Below are positions 30,601-38,974 of a stretch of 64,000 bases of DNA, in pieces. Source of the stretch: Paractinoplanes aksuensis (GTDB lineage Bacteria; Actinomycetota; Actinomycetes; Mycobacteriales; Micromonosporaceae); contig NZ_JAMYJR010000028.1 in NCBI RefSeq assembly GCF_024137025.1, positions 212,040 through 276,039 on the forward strand. Reading direction: 5' to 3'. The notes under the pieces were generated by a model. That model was not told the origin of the DNA. It searched no databases and saw only the letters and a program-made list of their open reading frames with translations. A program made the translations under genes and the position numbers. Each line of letters opens with the position of its first letter. Positions within the stretch are counted from its first letter, which is position 1.

Positions 30601-30628
30601 CGACAACTGGACCGTCCCCATGTTGTCG
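30601..30628. promoter_or_regulatory. Inverted CGACAAC repeat upstream of the peptide transporter
   Basis: CGACAAC at 30601-30607 and GTTGTCG at 30622-30628 form a 7-bp inverted repeat with a 14-nt spacer, 67 nt before ATG 30696. A third copy (CGACAAC, 30563-30569) lies in the two-component box, so divergent control from one region is possible. Confidence 0.4.
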
Positions 30629-30695
30629 GCAGCGCCAAAGACAAGGGGGTCGCACGCTCGGCAGTCTTTCGTGACACACAGCACGTGGAGGCACG

Positions 30696-32243
30696 ATGAA
30701 CGCTTGGCGAAGCGCGGCCGCGGCCGGGGCTGTGGTGCTCCTGGCCGCTTGCGGCAATGACGGCGGCGGTGGCGCGAGTGGGCGCCAGGCGGTCGATGGC
30801 AAGACATTCACGATGGCTGTCCCGGGTGACCCCGGCAACCTCGATCCTCACTTCACCTCACTGTCGGTCACCGGTCAGGTCGACCGGTTCCTCTACGATT
30901 CCCTGCTCGGGTTCGCGCCCGACGGCAAGACGCTGCCCGGGCTGGCCGAGAAGTGGGAGTCGACCAGCACGACGGCGAAGTTCACCCTGCGCAAGGGCAT
31001 CACGTGCGCCGACGGCACCCCGCTGACGGCGACGACCGTGGCCAAGAACATCTCGTTCGTGGGCGACGCCAAGAACTCCTCGACCCGGATCGGCCTGTAC
31101 GTGCCGGCCGGGGCCAAGGCCACGGCCGACGACGCGGCCGGCACCGTCTCGGTGACCTCGCCCAGCCCGGACGCTTTCCTGGAGCGCAACCTGGGCGGCC
31201 TGCCGATCGTCTGCGACAAGGGCATGGCCGACCGGACGAAGCTCAAGCAGGCCTCCGACGGCACCGGCATGTACACGCTGACCGAGGCCGTGCCGGACGA
31301 CCACTACACGCTGACCCGGCGCAAGGAGTACGCGTGGGGGCCGGGCGACTTCAAGGCCGACACCGTCGGCCGGCCCGACAAGGTGGTGATCCGGGTCATC
31401 GCCAACGAGACCACCACGGCCAACCTGGTGCTCTCGGGCGAGGTCAACGTGGCCCGGTTCACCGGCCCCGACACGGCCCGGCTGCAGGGCGACCAGTTCC
31501 TCAAGCGCGACGTGCTGGCCCCGACCGGCGAGATCTGGTTCAACCAGAAGGCCGGGCTGCCGACGGCCGACCTGAACGTGCGCAAGGCGCTGATCCAGTC
31601 GCTCGACCTCAACCAGATGCAGCAGGTCTTCACCAGCGGCCGCGGGACGGCCGCGACCGGCCTGGTCGCCCCGGCCATGACCCCGTGCAAGGGCGACAAC
31701 GTGGCCGGCAACCTGCCCGCCTTCGACGCCGCCGCGGGCAAGGCGGCCCTGGCCGGCAGCGCCGTCGCCGGCAAGAAGCTGGTCGTGGCCTGGGGCGCCA
31801 CCGGCAACCCGGGCCAGCAGGCCGCGGCCGAGCTGCTGCAGCAGCAGTGGCAGGCGGCCGGCGTACAGGTTGAGCTGAAGTCGGTCACGACCACGCAGGT
31901 CGGGCAGATCGCGGCCGGGCAGCTGGCCTGGGACGTGGCCATGTTCCCGATCGGCGTGACGCTGCCCAGCCAGCTCGTGTCGTTCCTGTCCGGGCCGACC
32001 CCGCCCAACGGGGCCAACTTCGCCGCCTTCGACAACAAGGCCTATACGACGGCGGTGGCCGAGGCCCAGAAGCTGACCGGTGAGAGCGGCTGCCCGCAGT
32101 GGGCCGCGGCCGAGAAGGCGGTGGTGTCGAACCTGGACCTGGTGCCGTTCGCCAACTCCAACGCGCCGTCCATCGGCAACGGGATCGAGTTCAACCTGTC
32201 CGAGGGTGACGTCGACCCGTCGTCGATCCGCATGCTGGGCTGA
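30696..32243 (+). CDS. Peptide ABC transporter substrate-binding lipoprotein
   Basis: A 515-aa family 5 solute-binding protein (DppA/OppA type). It has a lipobox VLLAAC after a short hydrophobic leader, then GGGGASG linker. Family features are TFTMAVPGDPGNLDPHFTSLS, DSLLGFAPDGKTLPGLAEKWE and NVRKALIQSLDLNQM. GTGGAGG precedes the ATG. It is the first gene of a coupled set with permease, permease-ATPase fusion, a serine hydrolase and a second ATPase. In that context the ligand is likely a short peptide, perhaps one containing D-amino acids (inference). Confidence 0.92.
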   Translation: MNAWRSAAAAGAVVLLAACGNDGGGGASGRQAVDGKTFTMAVPGDPGNLDPHFTSLSVTGQVDRFLYDSLLGFAPDGKTLPGLAEKWESTSTTAKFTLRKGITCADGTPLTATTVAKNISFVGDAKNSSTRIGLYVPAGAKATADDAAGTVSVTSPSPDAFLERNLGGLPIVCDKGMADRTKLKQASDGTGMYTLTEAVPDDHYTLTRRKEYAWGPGDFKADTVGRPDKVVIRVIANETTTANLVLSGEVNVARFTGPDTARLQGDQFLKRDVLAPTGEIWFNQKAGLPTADLNVRKALIQSLDLNQMQQVFTSGRGTAATGLVAPAMTPCKGDNVAGNLPAFDAAAGKAALAGSAVAGKKLVVAWGATGNPGQQAAAELLQQQWQAAGVQVELKSVTTTQVGQIAAGQLAWDVAMFPIGVTLPSQLVSFLSGPTPPNGANFAAFDNKAYTTAVAEAQKLTGESGCPQWAAAEKAVVSNLDLVPFANSNAPSIGNGIEFNLSEGDVDPSSIRMLG

Positions 32244-32246
32244 CCG

Positions 32247-33215
32247 GTGAAGGTCGCTACCGTCACGGACGGCCCGTGGGCCCGGTTCGGGATGCGCCGG
32301 GCCGGGCGCCTGGTGCTGAGCGTCTGGGTGCTGGTGACCGCCGCCTTCCTCATGATCCACGTGCTGCCCGGCGACCCGGTCCGGGCGGCGCTCGGCCCGA
32401 CCGCTCCGCTCTCGCTGATCGAGCAGCGGCGCGAGGCGCTCGGGTTCAACGACCCGCTCTGGCTGCAGTACCTGAACTACCTGCGCAAGCTGCTGACCGG
32501 GGACATGGGGGTCTCGATGACCTCCGGTCTGCCGGTGCAGGAGGTGATCTCGGCCCGGCTCGGCTCGACCATCCAGATGGCTTTGCTGGCCTTCGCGCTG
32601 GCCGTGGTCGTCTCGGTGCCGCTCGGCCTGCTGATGGCCGTGCTGGCCCGCGACAGCCGCCGCCGCGGCGGGGACTGGGCGCTCACCTCGGCCGGCGTCG
32701 TGGTGGCGACCATTCCCGAGTTCCTGATGGCGGTCGGGCTGGTGTTCGTGTTCAGCGTCCAGCTCGGCTGGTTCCCGGTGGCCGGGCGTTCGGGGCCCGA
32801 CTCGTACGTGCTGCCGGTGCTGGCCCTGGCCATCGGGCCCGCGTTCATGCTGGCCCGGATCGTGCGGGTCGAGCTGCTGGCCGTGCTGCAGACCGACTAC
32901 ATCCGTACGGCCCGGGCCAAACGCCTGCGGGCCGGAGCGATCTATCTGCGGCACGCGTTGCCGAACGCGCTGACCGCCACGCTGACCCTGGGCGGGCTGC
33001 TGCTGGGGTCGCTGGTGGCGGGCACGGTGCTGATCGAGAACATCTTCGCCTGGCCCGGGCTGGGCGGCACCATCGTCCAGTCGATCCTGGCCAAGGACTA
33101 TCCGACCGTGCAGGGCGTGGTGCTCGTCTACGGCATCGGCGTGCTGCTGATCAACCTGGTGGTGGACGTGGCGCTGGCCGTGCTCGACCCCCGCTCGGCG
33201 ATCCGGGAGAGCTGA
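32247..33215 (+). CDS. Peptide ABC transporter permease (DppB type)
   Basis: A 322-aa inner-membrane permease from GTG 32247, three bases after the previous stop. The N-terminal pattern RRAGRLVLSVWVLVTAAFLMIHVLPGDPVRAALG is characteristic of DppB/OppB. About six helices follow, and the ATPase-contact loop appears as DYIRTARAKRLRAGAIYLRHALPNAL (EAA-like motif). The C-terminal LVVDVALAVLDPRSAIRES is typical. Its stop (TGA 33213-33215) shares the A with the ATG of the next gene. Confidence 0.93.
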   Translation: MKVATVTDGPWARFGMRRAGRLVLSVWVLVTAAFLMIHVLPGDPVRAALGPTAPLSLIEQRREALGFNDPLWLQYLNYLRKLLTGDMGVSMTSGLPVQEVISARLGSTIQMALLAFALAVVVSVPLGLLMAVLARDSRRRGGDWALTSAGVVVATIPEFLMAVGLVFVFSVQLGWFPVAGRSGPDSYVLPVLALAIGPAFMLARIVRVELLAVLQTDYIRTARAKRLRAGAIYLRHALPNALTATLTLGGLLLGSLVAGTVLIENIFAWPGLGGTIVQSILAKDYPTVQGVVLVYGIGVLLINLVVDVALAVLDPRSAIRES

Positions 33216-35173
33216 TGAAGGCGACCGCGGCCAGGCGCTGGACCGGCGCGCTGCGCAGTCCGCTCGGGATCACCGCGGCCGTGCTGCTGGCGGCCGTGGT
33301 GCTGCTGGCGGTCGTGGCCCCGCTGATCTGGTCGGGCCGGGCCGACGCGGTGCAGTCGGCCGAGATTCTGCAGGGGCCGTCGTCGGCCCACCCCGTCGGC
33401 ACCGATCTGCTCGGGCGCGACATCCTGGCCCGGGTGCTGGTGGCGACCCGGCTGTCGGTGGGGCTGGCCCTGCTGGCGACCGCGATCGGGGTGACCGCCG
33501 GGTTGCTGCTCGGCACCGCGAACGTGCTGCTGGGCCGCTGGATCGGACGCTGGGTCGGCACGCTCATCAACATCGCCGTGGCGTTCCCGTCGCTGCTGCT
33601 GGCGCTGTTCTTCGCCGTCATCTTCGGGGTGGGGGCGAAGGGGGCCGTGCTGGCGATCGGTTTCGCCACCGCGCCCGGCTTCGCCCGCCTCACGCAGACC
33701 ATGGCGGCCACCGTCTCGGGGCGCGACTTCATCGCCGCGGCCCGGGTGGCCGGGATCGGCCGGATGCGGATCCTGGTGCGGCACGTGCTGCCCAACATCG
33801 CCGAGCCGCTGATCGTCTCGGCGACGATGGCGGCCGGCAGCGCTCTGCTGGCCTTCGCCAGCCTGTCGTTCCTGGGGCTGGGCGTGCAGGCCCCCAGCTA
33901 CGACTGGGGTCGCCTCCTGGGCGAAGGTCTGGCCCAGATCTACGTGCACCCGGCCGGCGCGCTGGCCGCCGGGGTGGCCGTGGTGCTGGCCGCGATGGCG
34001 TTCAACCTGAGCGGCGAGGCGGTCGCCCGAGCGATCGGCCTGCGCTCGGCGCAGACCGGTCGACGGACAGAACACACGTACGAGCCGCCACCGGCCGACC
34101 CGGAACCGGACGGCCCCGATCAGCCCCTGCTGGCCGTCGAGAACCTGCACGTGACGTTCCCCGCGGCCGGAGGACCGGTCACTCCCGTGCGCGGCGTGAG
34201 CCTGTCGGTCCGGCGGGGCGAGGCCATCGGCATCGTCGGCGAGAGCGGCTCGGGCAAGAGCCTGACCGCACTCGCCATCGCCCAACTGATCGAACACCCC
34301 GGTCGCGTCCGCGCCGAACGCCTCGAGTTCCTCGGGACCGACCTCCGCGAGAAGGCCGACCATCGGCGGCTGCTCGGCACTTCGCTGTCGATGGTGTTTC
34401 AGGATCCGATGACTTCGCTCAATCCCACTCAGCGAGTCGGGCGGCAGTTGGCCGAAGTTGTCCGCGAGCATCAGGGGGCGGACAGGCGCACAGCCTGGCG
34501 GCGAGCCGTTGACCGTTTGGCTGCGGTGCGCATTCCGTCGGCCGAGCGCCGCGCGAAGCAGCTGCCGCACGAGTTCTCGGGCGGCATGCGTCAGCGGGCC
34601 ATGATCGGCATGGGGGTGATGGCCAATCCACAGCTGATCATCGCCGACGAGCCGACCACCGCCCTCGACGTCACCGTTCAGCGCCAGGTGCTGCAGCTGA
34701 TCGCCAATATCCGGGCCGCCGAGCGGGTCGGGTTGCTGTTCATCAGCCATGACGTGACCGTGGTGGGCCAGGTCTGCGAGCGCGTGCTGGTGATGTACGC
34801 CGGCCGGATCGTCGAGGATCTGCCGACCGACGCGCTGCTGCACGACGCTCGGCATCCCTACACGCGGGCTCTGGTGGCCGCCGTGCCCGACATGACGACC
34901 GACCGGAACGCCCCGCTCGCCGTCATCCCGGGTCGCCCGCCGGACCCGCACGACCTGCCCGCGGGCTGCCCGTACGCCCCGCGCTGCCTGCTCGCCACCG
35001 ACCGGTGCCGCCGGGAGGACCCGGCCCTGACCACCTACGCCATCGGCCGTCGCGTCGCCTGCTGGCACGCCGACCAGGCCCCGGCCGCGATCCCGGACAA
35101 CCGGACCACGGTGCCGGACGACGACAAGACGGACGACCCGATCGCCGCACCCCTGGGAGGGGAACGACCATGA
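33215..35173 (+). CDS. Fused peptide ABC transporter permease (DppC) and ATPase (DppD)
   Basis: One 652-aa polypeptide. Residues 1-275 are a DppC-type permease (HPVGTDLLGRDILARVL, EAA-like loop DFIAAARVAGIGRMRILVRH, YDWGRLLGEGL). Residues ~276-302 form a hydrophilic proline/glutamate-rich linker. Residues ~303-652 are a DppD-type ATPase: Walker A GESGSGKSL (~342), FQDPMTSLNPTQ, signature FSGGMRQRAMIGM, Walker B LIIADEPTTALD, and the oligopeptide-transporter C-terminal Cys motif CPYAPRCLLATDRC. No stop or restart is seen between the parts. The two are separate genes in most bacteria; fusions exist but are uncommon. Confidence 0.9.
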   Translation: MKATAARRWTGALRSPLGITAAVLLAAVVLLAVVAPLIWSGRADAVQSAEILQGPSSAHPVGTDLLGRDILARVLVATRLSVGLALLATAIGVTAGLLLGTANVLLGRWIGRWVGTLINIAVAFPSLLLALFFAVIFGVGAKGAVLAIGFATAPGFARLTQTMAATVSGRDFIAAARVAGIGRMRILVRHVLPNIAEPLIVSATMAAGSALLAFASLSFLGLGVQAPSYDWGRLLGEGLAQIYVHPAGALAAGVAVVLAAMAFNLSGEAVARAIGLRSAQTGRRTEHTYEPPPADPEPDGPDQPLLAVENLHVTFPAAGGPVTPVRGVSLSVRRGEAIGIVGESGSGKSLTALAIAQLIEHPGRVRAERLEFLGTDLREKADHRRLLGTSLSMVFQDPMTSLNPTQRVGRQLAEVVREHQGADRRTAWRRAVDRLAAVRIPSAERRAKQLPHEFSGGMRQRAMIGMGVMANPQLIIADEPTTALDVTVQRQVLQLIANIRAAERVGLLFISHDVTVVGQVCERVLVMYAGRIVEDLPTDALLHDARHPYTRALVAAVPDMTTDRNAPLAVIPGRPPDPHDLPAGCPYAPRCLLATDRCRREDPALTTYAIGRRVACWHADQAPAAIPDNRTTVPDDDKTDDPIAAPLGGERP

Positions 35174-36510
35174 CCGACTGGAATCAGCGCCTGGCCGAGC
35201 TGGCCGAGCGCCACAACGTGCCCGGCGCGACCCTGGGCATCCTGAGCCAGGGCGAGATCACCGACTTCGCGTACGGGGTGCTGAGCCTGCGCACCGGCGT
35301 CGAGACCACCACCGACTCGCTGTTCCAGATCGGGTCGATCACCAAGGTGTGGACGGCCACGATCGTCATGCAGCTGGTCGACGAGGGCAAGCTGCAGCTC
35401 GACGCCCCGCTGGTCGAGGTGCTGCCCGAGCTGCGCCTCAGCGACCCCGGCGTCACGGCCAAGGTGACCATGCGCCACCTGCTCACCCACACCAGCGGCA
35501 TCGACGGTGACGTCTTCACCGACACCGGCCGCGGCGACGACTGCCTCGAGAAGTACACCGCCGTGCTGGCCGACGCCGCCCAGAACCATCCGCTCGACGC
35601 CACCTGGTCGTACTGCAACTCCGGGTTCTCGCTGGCCGGACGGGTCATCGAGAAGCTGACCGGCGGCACCTGGGACGCCGCCGTCCGCGACCGGCTGGTC
35701 ACGCCGCTCGGGCTGACCCACACGGTCACGCTGCCCGAGGAGGCGCTGCTGCACCGGGCGGCCGTCGGCCACGTGACCCACGACGGCGACCAGACCGTGG
35801 CGCCGGTCTGGGGCATCCCGCGCTCGGCCGGACCGGCCGGCTCGATCGTCTCCACCGTGGCCGACCTGCTCAAATTCGCCCAGATGCACCTGGACGGCGG
35901 CGGCGAGGTGCTCAGCTCGGCCAGTGCCGCCGCCATGGCCGAGCACCAGGCCGACCTGCCGGACAAGTACCTGCTGGGCGACTCGTGGGGCCTGGGCTGG
36001 GAGCGGGCGGGCTGGGACGGCCACCGCCTGATCGGCCACGACGGCAACACCATCGGCCAGGCCGCCTTCCTGCGCATCCTGCCCGAGACGGGTCTCGCCG
36101 TCGCGCTGCTGACCAACGGCGGCAACGGCGCCAAGCTGTACGAGGAGCTGTACCGCGAGATCTTCGCCGAGCTGGCCCAGGTGCCCGTCCCACATCCGCT
36201 CGGCCCGCCGGACGTCCCGGTCGAGGTCGATCCCGCCCCCTACGCGGGTGTCTACGAGCGGGCCAGCATCCGGCAGGAGATCACCGTGACGGATACCGGC
36301 CCGGTGCTGCGGGTCAGCGTCACCGGCGCCATGGCCGAACTGCTGCAGGAGGAGCCGGTCGACTACCCGATGGTCGCAGTCGCGCCCGACCTGTTCGTGG
36401 CCCAGGACCCGGAGACCGGCAACTGGATCCCGGCCACCTTCTACGAGCTGTCCACCGGCGAGAAGTACGTGCACTTCGGCGCTCGGGCCACGCCGCGATG
36501 CGCGAGCTGA
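35170..36510 (+). CDS. Beta-lactamase-family serine hydrolase (S12; D-aminopeptidase-like)
   Basis: A 446-aa penicillin-binding-fold hydrolase without a signal peptide, hence probably cytoplasmic. The catalytic set is S56-x-x-K59 (GSITKVW), Y148-x-N150 (SYCNSGF) and HDG near 291 (GHDGNTIG). After the hydrolase domain (about 1-345) is a small beta-barrel-like C-terminal domain with YAGVYERASIRQEI and TGEKYVHFGARATP, similar to D-aminopeptidase/EstB accessory domains. Start ATG 35170 overlaps the previous stop. It interrupts the transporter operon, which suggests it acts on the imported peptides, releasing residues from D- or N-acyl peptides (inference). A near-copy is fused into the gene at 38975. 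Confidence 0.85.
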   Translation: MTDWNQRLAELAERHNVPGATLGILSQGEITDFAYGVLSLRTGVETTTDSLFQIGSITKVWTATIVMQLVDEGKLQLDAPLVEVLPELRLSDPGVTAKVTMRHLLTHTSGIDGDVFTDTGRGDDCLEKYTAVLADAAQNHPLDATWSYCNSGFSLAGRVIEKLTGGTWDAAVRDRLVTPLGLTHTVTLPEEALLHRAAVGHVTHDGDQTVAPVWGIPRSAGPAGSIVSTVADLLKFAQMHLDGGGEVLSSASAAAMAEHQADLPDKYLLGDSWGLGWERAGWDGHRLIGHDGNTIGQAAFLRILPETGLAVALLTNGGNGAKLYEELYREIFAELAQVPVPHPLGPPDVPVEVDPAPYAGVYERASIRQEITVTDTGPVLRVSVTGAMAELLQEEPVDYPMVAVAPDLFVAQDPETGNWIPATFYELSTGEKYVHFGARATPRCAS

Positions 36511-37244
36511 CCTTCGAGGACGTGACCGTCCGCTTCGGTTCGCGCCGCAGCGGCACGGTCGCCGTCGACGGCGTCGACCTGGTCGTGCCGGCCGGCCGGA
36601 TCGTGGGGCTGGTCGGCGAGTCCGGGTCGGGCAAGTCGACGCTGGCCCGGGCCGCGGTCGGGCTGGCCCCACTCGCCGCCGGGCGCATTCTGCTCGACGG
36701 GCAGCCCATCACCGGGCTGCGGACGCGGCCGCTGCAGATGATCTTCCAGGATCCGTACTCGGCGCTCGACCCGCGGATGAGCATCGGCGCGTCCATCGCG
36801 GAGGCCATGCCGCGCGGCACCGGTGACAAGCGGGCCGAGGTGGGCCGCCTGCTCGAGCTGGTCGGCTTGGCCGCGGACCGGGCCGGCGCCCGCCCGGACG
36901 AGCTCTCCGGCGGGCAGCGGCAGCGGGTCGCGCTGGCCCGCGCCCTGTCCGGGAAGCCCGAGGTGATCGTGGCCGACGAGATCACCTCGGCCCTGGACGT
37001 GTCGATCCAGGGCGCGGTGCTCAACGCGGTGCGCGACCTGCAACGCCGGATGCGGCTGACGATGCTGTTCATCTCGCACAACCTGGCCGTGGTGCGCTAC
37101 GTCAGCGACATCGTGGCCGTGATGCGCCAGGGTCGCATCGTCGAGTACGGCCCGGTCGACGAGGTGCTGCTCGACCCGCAGCACGAGTACACGCGCGAAC
37201 TGCTCGCGGCCGTCCCGCGTCCCGGCGTGCCCCTCGGAACCTGA
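36498..37244 (+). CDS. Peptide ABC transporter ATP-binding protein (DppF type, short form)
   Basis: A 248-aa ATPase from ATG 36498, overlapping the hydrolase gene by 13 bp. Walker A GESGSGKST, Q-loop MIFQDPYSALDPRM, signature LSGGQRQRVALARAL, Walker B VIVADEITSALD (I instead of P after E, seen in some DppF), and H-loop LFISHN. The oligopeptide C-terminal Cys motif typical of longer DppF proteins is missing; the protein ends soon after EYTRELLAAVPRPG. It pairs with the ATPase half of the fusion protein to complete the importer. Confidence 0.92.
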   Translation: MRELTFEDVTVRFGSRRSGTVAVDGVDLVVPAGRIVGLVGESGSGKSTLARAAVGLAPLAAGRILLDGQPITGLRTRPLQMIFQDPYSALDPRMSIGASIAEAMPRGTGDKRAEVGRLLELVGLAADRAGARPDELSGGQRQRVALARALSGKPEVIVADEITSALDVSIQGAVLNAVRDLQRRMRLTMLFISHNLAVVRYVSDIVAVMRQGRIVEYGPVDEVLLDPQHEYTRELLAAVPRPGVPLGT

Positions 37245-37254
37245 TCTATGCGGC

Positions 37255-37260
37255 TAGGCT
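37255..37260 (+). promoter_or_regulatory. -10 element of a leaderless promoter for the PucR regulator
   Basis: TAGGCT lies 8 nt before ATG 37269. Because it falls inside the longer possible reading frame that starts at 37248, it favours the ATG at 37269 as the true start. Confidence 0.45.
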
Positions 37261-37268
37261 CCGGTGGC

Positions 37269-38876
37269 ATGAGCCAGCAGCCGCGCGCCAGCCTCGGGCG
37301 GGTCCTCGACGATCTCGGGGCCACGCTGCTCGATCTGGTGCACGGCGAGGTGCGGTCGGCCGAGCCGATCGCCGGCATCGCCATCCATGACCCGTACGAC
37401 GAGACGCATCTGCCGTCGCCCGCGCTCGTGCTCGGCGTGGGGCTGCGCGAGCCGGCCGAGATCGCCGCCCTGTTGCGCGCGCTCGGACCGCACGGGGCGG
37501 CCGGTCTGATCGTACGGGCCCCCGTGCCGGCCGGGGACGACGTGCGGGCGGCGGCGCAGGAGTCCGGAGTGGCTCTGCTCGCCCTGACCCGGGGCGCCTC
37601 GTGGGCCCAGCTGGCGGCGCTGCTGCGGTCGATGCTGAGCCAGGGCGACGTCGGCGACGCCGGGCCCGAGATGCTCGGCGGGCTGCCCTCGGGTGACCTG
37701 TTCGCGCTGGCCAACGCCGTGGCCGCGCTCGTCGACGCGCCGGTCACGATCGAGGACCCGGACTCGCGGGTGCTGGCCTTCTCGGGCCGCCAGGAGGAGG
37801 CCGACGAGTCGCGGGTCGAGACGATCCTGGGCCGCCAGGTGCCGGAACGCTTCGCCCGCATTTTGTCCCGCGCGGGCGTGCTGCGCGACCTGCACCACAG
37901 CGCCGATCCGGTGTTCGTGACGCCGCCGCCGACCGCGCCCGGCGAGTTCTCGGTGCCGCGGGTGGCGGTGGCCGTGCGCGCGGGCGACGAGTTCCTGGGC
38001 TCGATCTGGGCCGCCGTGCACGAGCCGCTCACGCCCGACCGCTCGCGCGCCTTCAGCGATGCCGCGAAGCTGGTCGCGCTGCACATGCTGCGGCTGCGCG
38101 CGGGGGCCGATGTCGAACGCCGATTGCGTACGGAACTGGTCGGCACGGCCTTGGAAGGCGGTGCGGGCGCCCGGGAGTCGCTGGCCCGTCTCGGCCTGGC
38201 CGACCAGCCGCTGGTGGTGCTGGCCCTGGCCCCGGCCGAGCCGGAGGGCGCGGCCGACCGGTCCGGGCTGGCGGCCGACCGGCAACGGCTGACCGACGCG
38301 CTCACCATGCACCTGAGCGCCGTGCACGCCGGCAGCGCGGTGGCCCTGCTCGGCGACGTCGCCTACGGGCTGCTGCCCGCGGTCACCTCGGAGCGCGCGG
38401 TCAAGGTGGCCACGGAGTTCCTCGACCGGGTCGGCGACCGGGTGCCGGCCCTGATCGGGGTCAGCCCGCCCGGCTCGTCGGTGGCCGAGCTGGCCGCGGT
38501 GCGGGTGAGCGCCGACCGCGCGCTGCGGGTGCTGCGCTCGGGCGGTGGGCGGCGGGTCGCCCGGCTCGAGGACGTCTACACCCGGGCCATGGTGCTGGAA
38601 CTGCGCGACTTGACGGCGGCCCGGGGCGACGCGCCGAGCGGGCCGCTGGCCAAGCTGCTGGCCTACGACGCCGAGCACAACGCCAACCTGGTCGAGACGT
38701 TCGCGGCTTGGCTCGACGCGTTCGGCGACGCCGTGGCGGCCGCGGCCGCCCTGCACGTGCACCCCAACACCTTCCGCTACCGGCTGCGGCGCCTGGCCGA
38801 GGTGGGCGAGGTCGACCTGACCGACCCCGAGGCAAGGTTCGGCGCGATGCTGCAACTCCGCGTCTTCTCGGCGTAG
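37269..38876 (+). CDS. PucR-family transcriptional regulator
   Basis: A 535-aa regulator: an N-terminal PucR domain (about 1-125: EVRSAEPIAGIAIHDPYDE, LVLGVG, GLIVRAP), a GAF-like middle (FALANAVAALVDAPVTIEDPDSRVLAFSG), a degenerate GGDEF-like region, and a C-terminal PucR HTH (NLVETFAAWLDAFGDAVAAAAALHVHPNTFRYRLRRL). PucR relatives control purine, amino-acid and peptide catabolism. It sits in the middle of the peptide/D-amino-acid cluster, has its own leaderless promoter, and is followed by a hairpin. It is the obvious candidate to regulate the flanking operons. Confidence 0.9.
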   Translation: MSQQPRASLGRVLDDLGATLLDLVHGEVRSAEPIAGIAIHDPYDETHLPSPALVLGVGLREPAEIAALLRALGPHGAAGLIVRAPVPAGDDVRAAAQESGVALLALTRGASWAQLAALLRSMLSQGDVGDAGPEMLGGLPSGDLFALANAVAALVDAPVTIEDPDSRVLAFSGRQEEADESRVETILGRQVPERFARILSRAGVLRDLHHSADPVFVTPPPTAPGEFSVPRVAVAVRAGDEFLGSIWAAVHEPLTPDRSRAFSDAAKLVALHMLRLRAGADVERRLRTELVGTALEGGAGARESLARLGLADQPLVVLALAPAEPEGAADRSGLAADRQRLTDALTMHLSAVHAGSAVALLGDVAYGLLPAVTSERAVKVATEFLDRVGDRVPALIGVSPPGSSVAELAAVRVSADRALRVLRSGGGRRVARLEDVYTRAMVLELRDLTAARGDAPSGPLAKLLAYDAEHNANLVETFAAWLDAFGDAVAAAAALHVHPNTFRYRLRRLAEVGEVDLTDPEARFGAMLQLRVFSA

Positions 38877-38877
38877 C

Positions 38878-38905
38878 GGACGAGTCGAGGGCCTCCGACT
38901 CGTCC
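38878..38905 (+). terminator. Hairpin after the PucR gene
   Basis: GGACGAGTC (38878-38886) and GACTCGTCC (38897-38905) pair perfectly around a 10-nt loop, right after the stop codon. There is no T-run. It separates the regulator from the S9-S12 gene 70 bp further on. Confidence 0.55.
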
Positions 38906-38974
38906 GGGCGCACCATGACACGGGTACCCCACGCCAGGCAGGCTTCGCGCTGAGGCCTAGGCGAGGGGGAAACA

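Noticed and set aside
37248..37268. ATG at 37248 as start of the PucR gene
   Set aside because: The added residues include the TAGGCT promoter element; family alignment begins around MSQQPRASLG at 37269.
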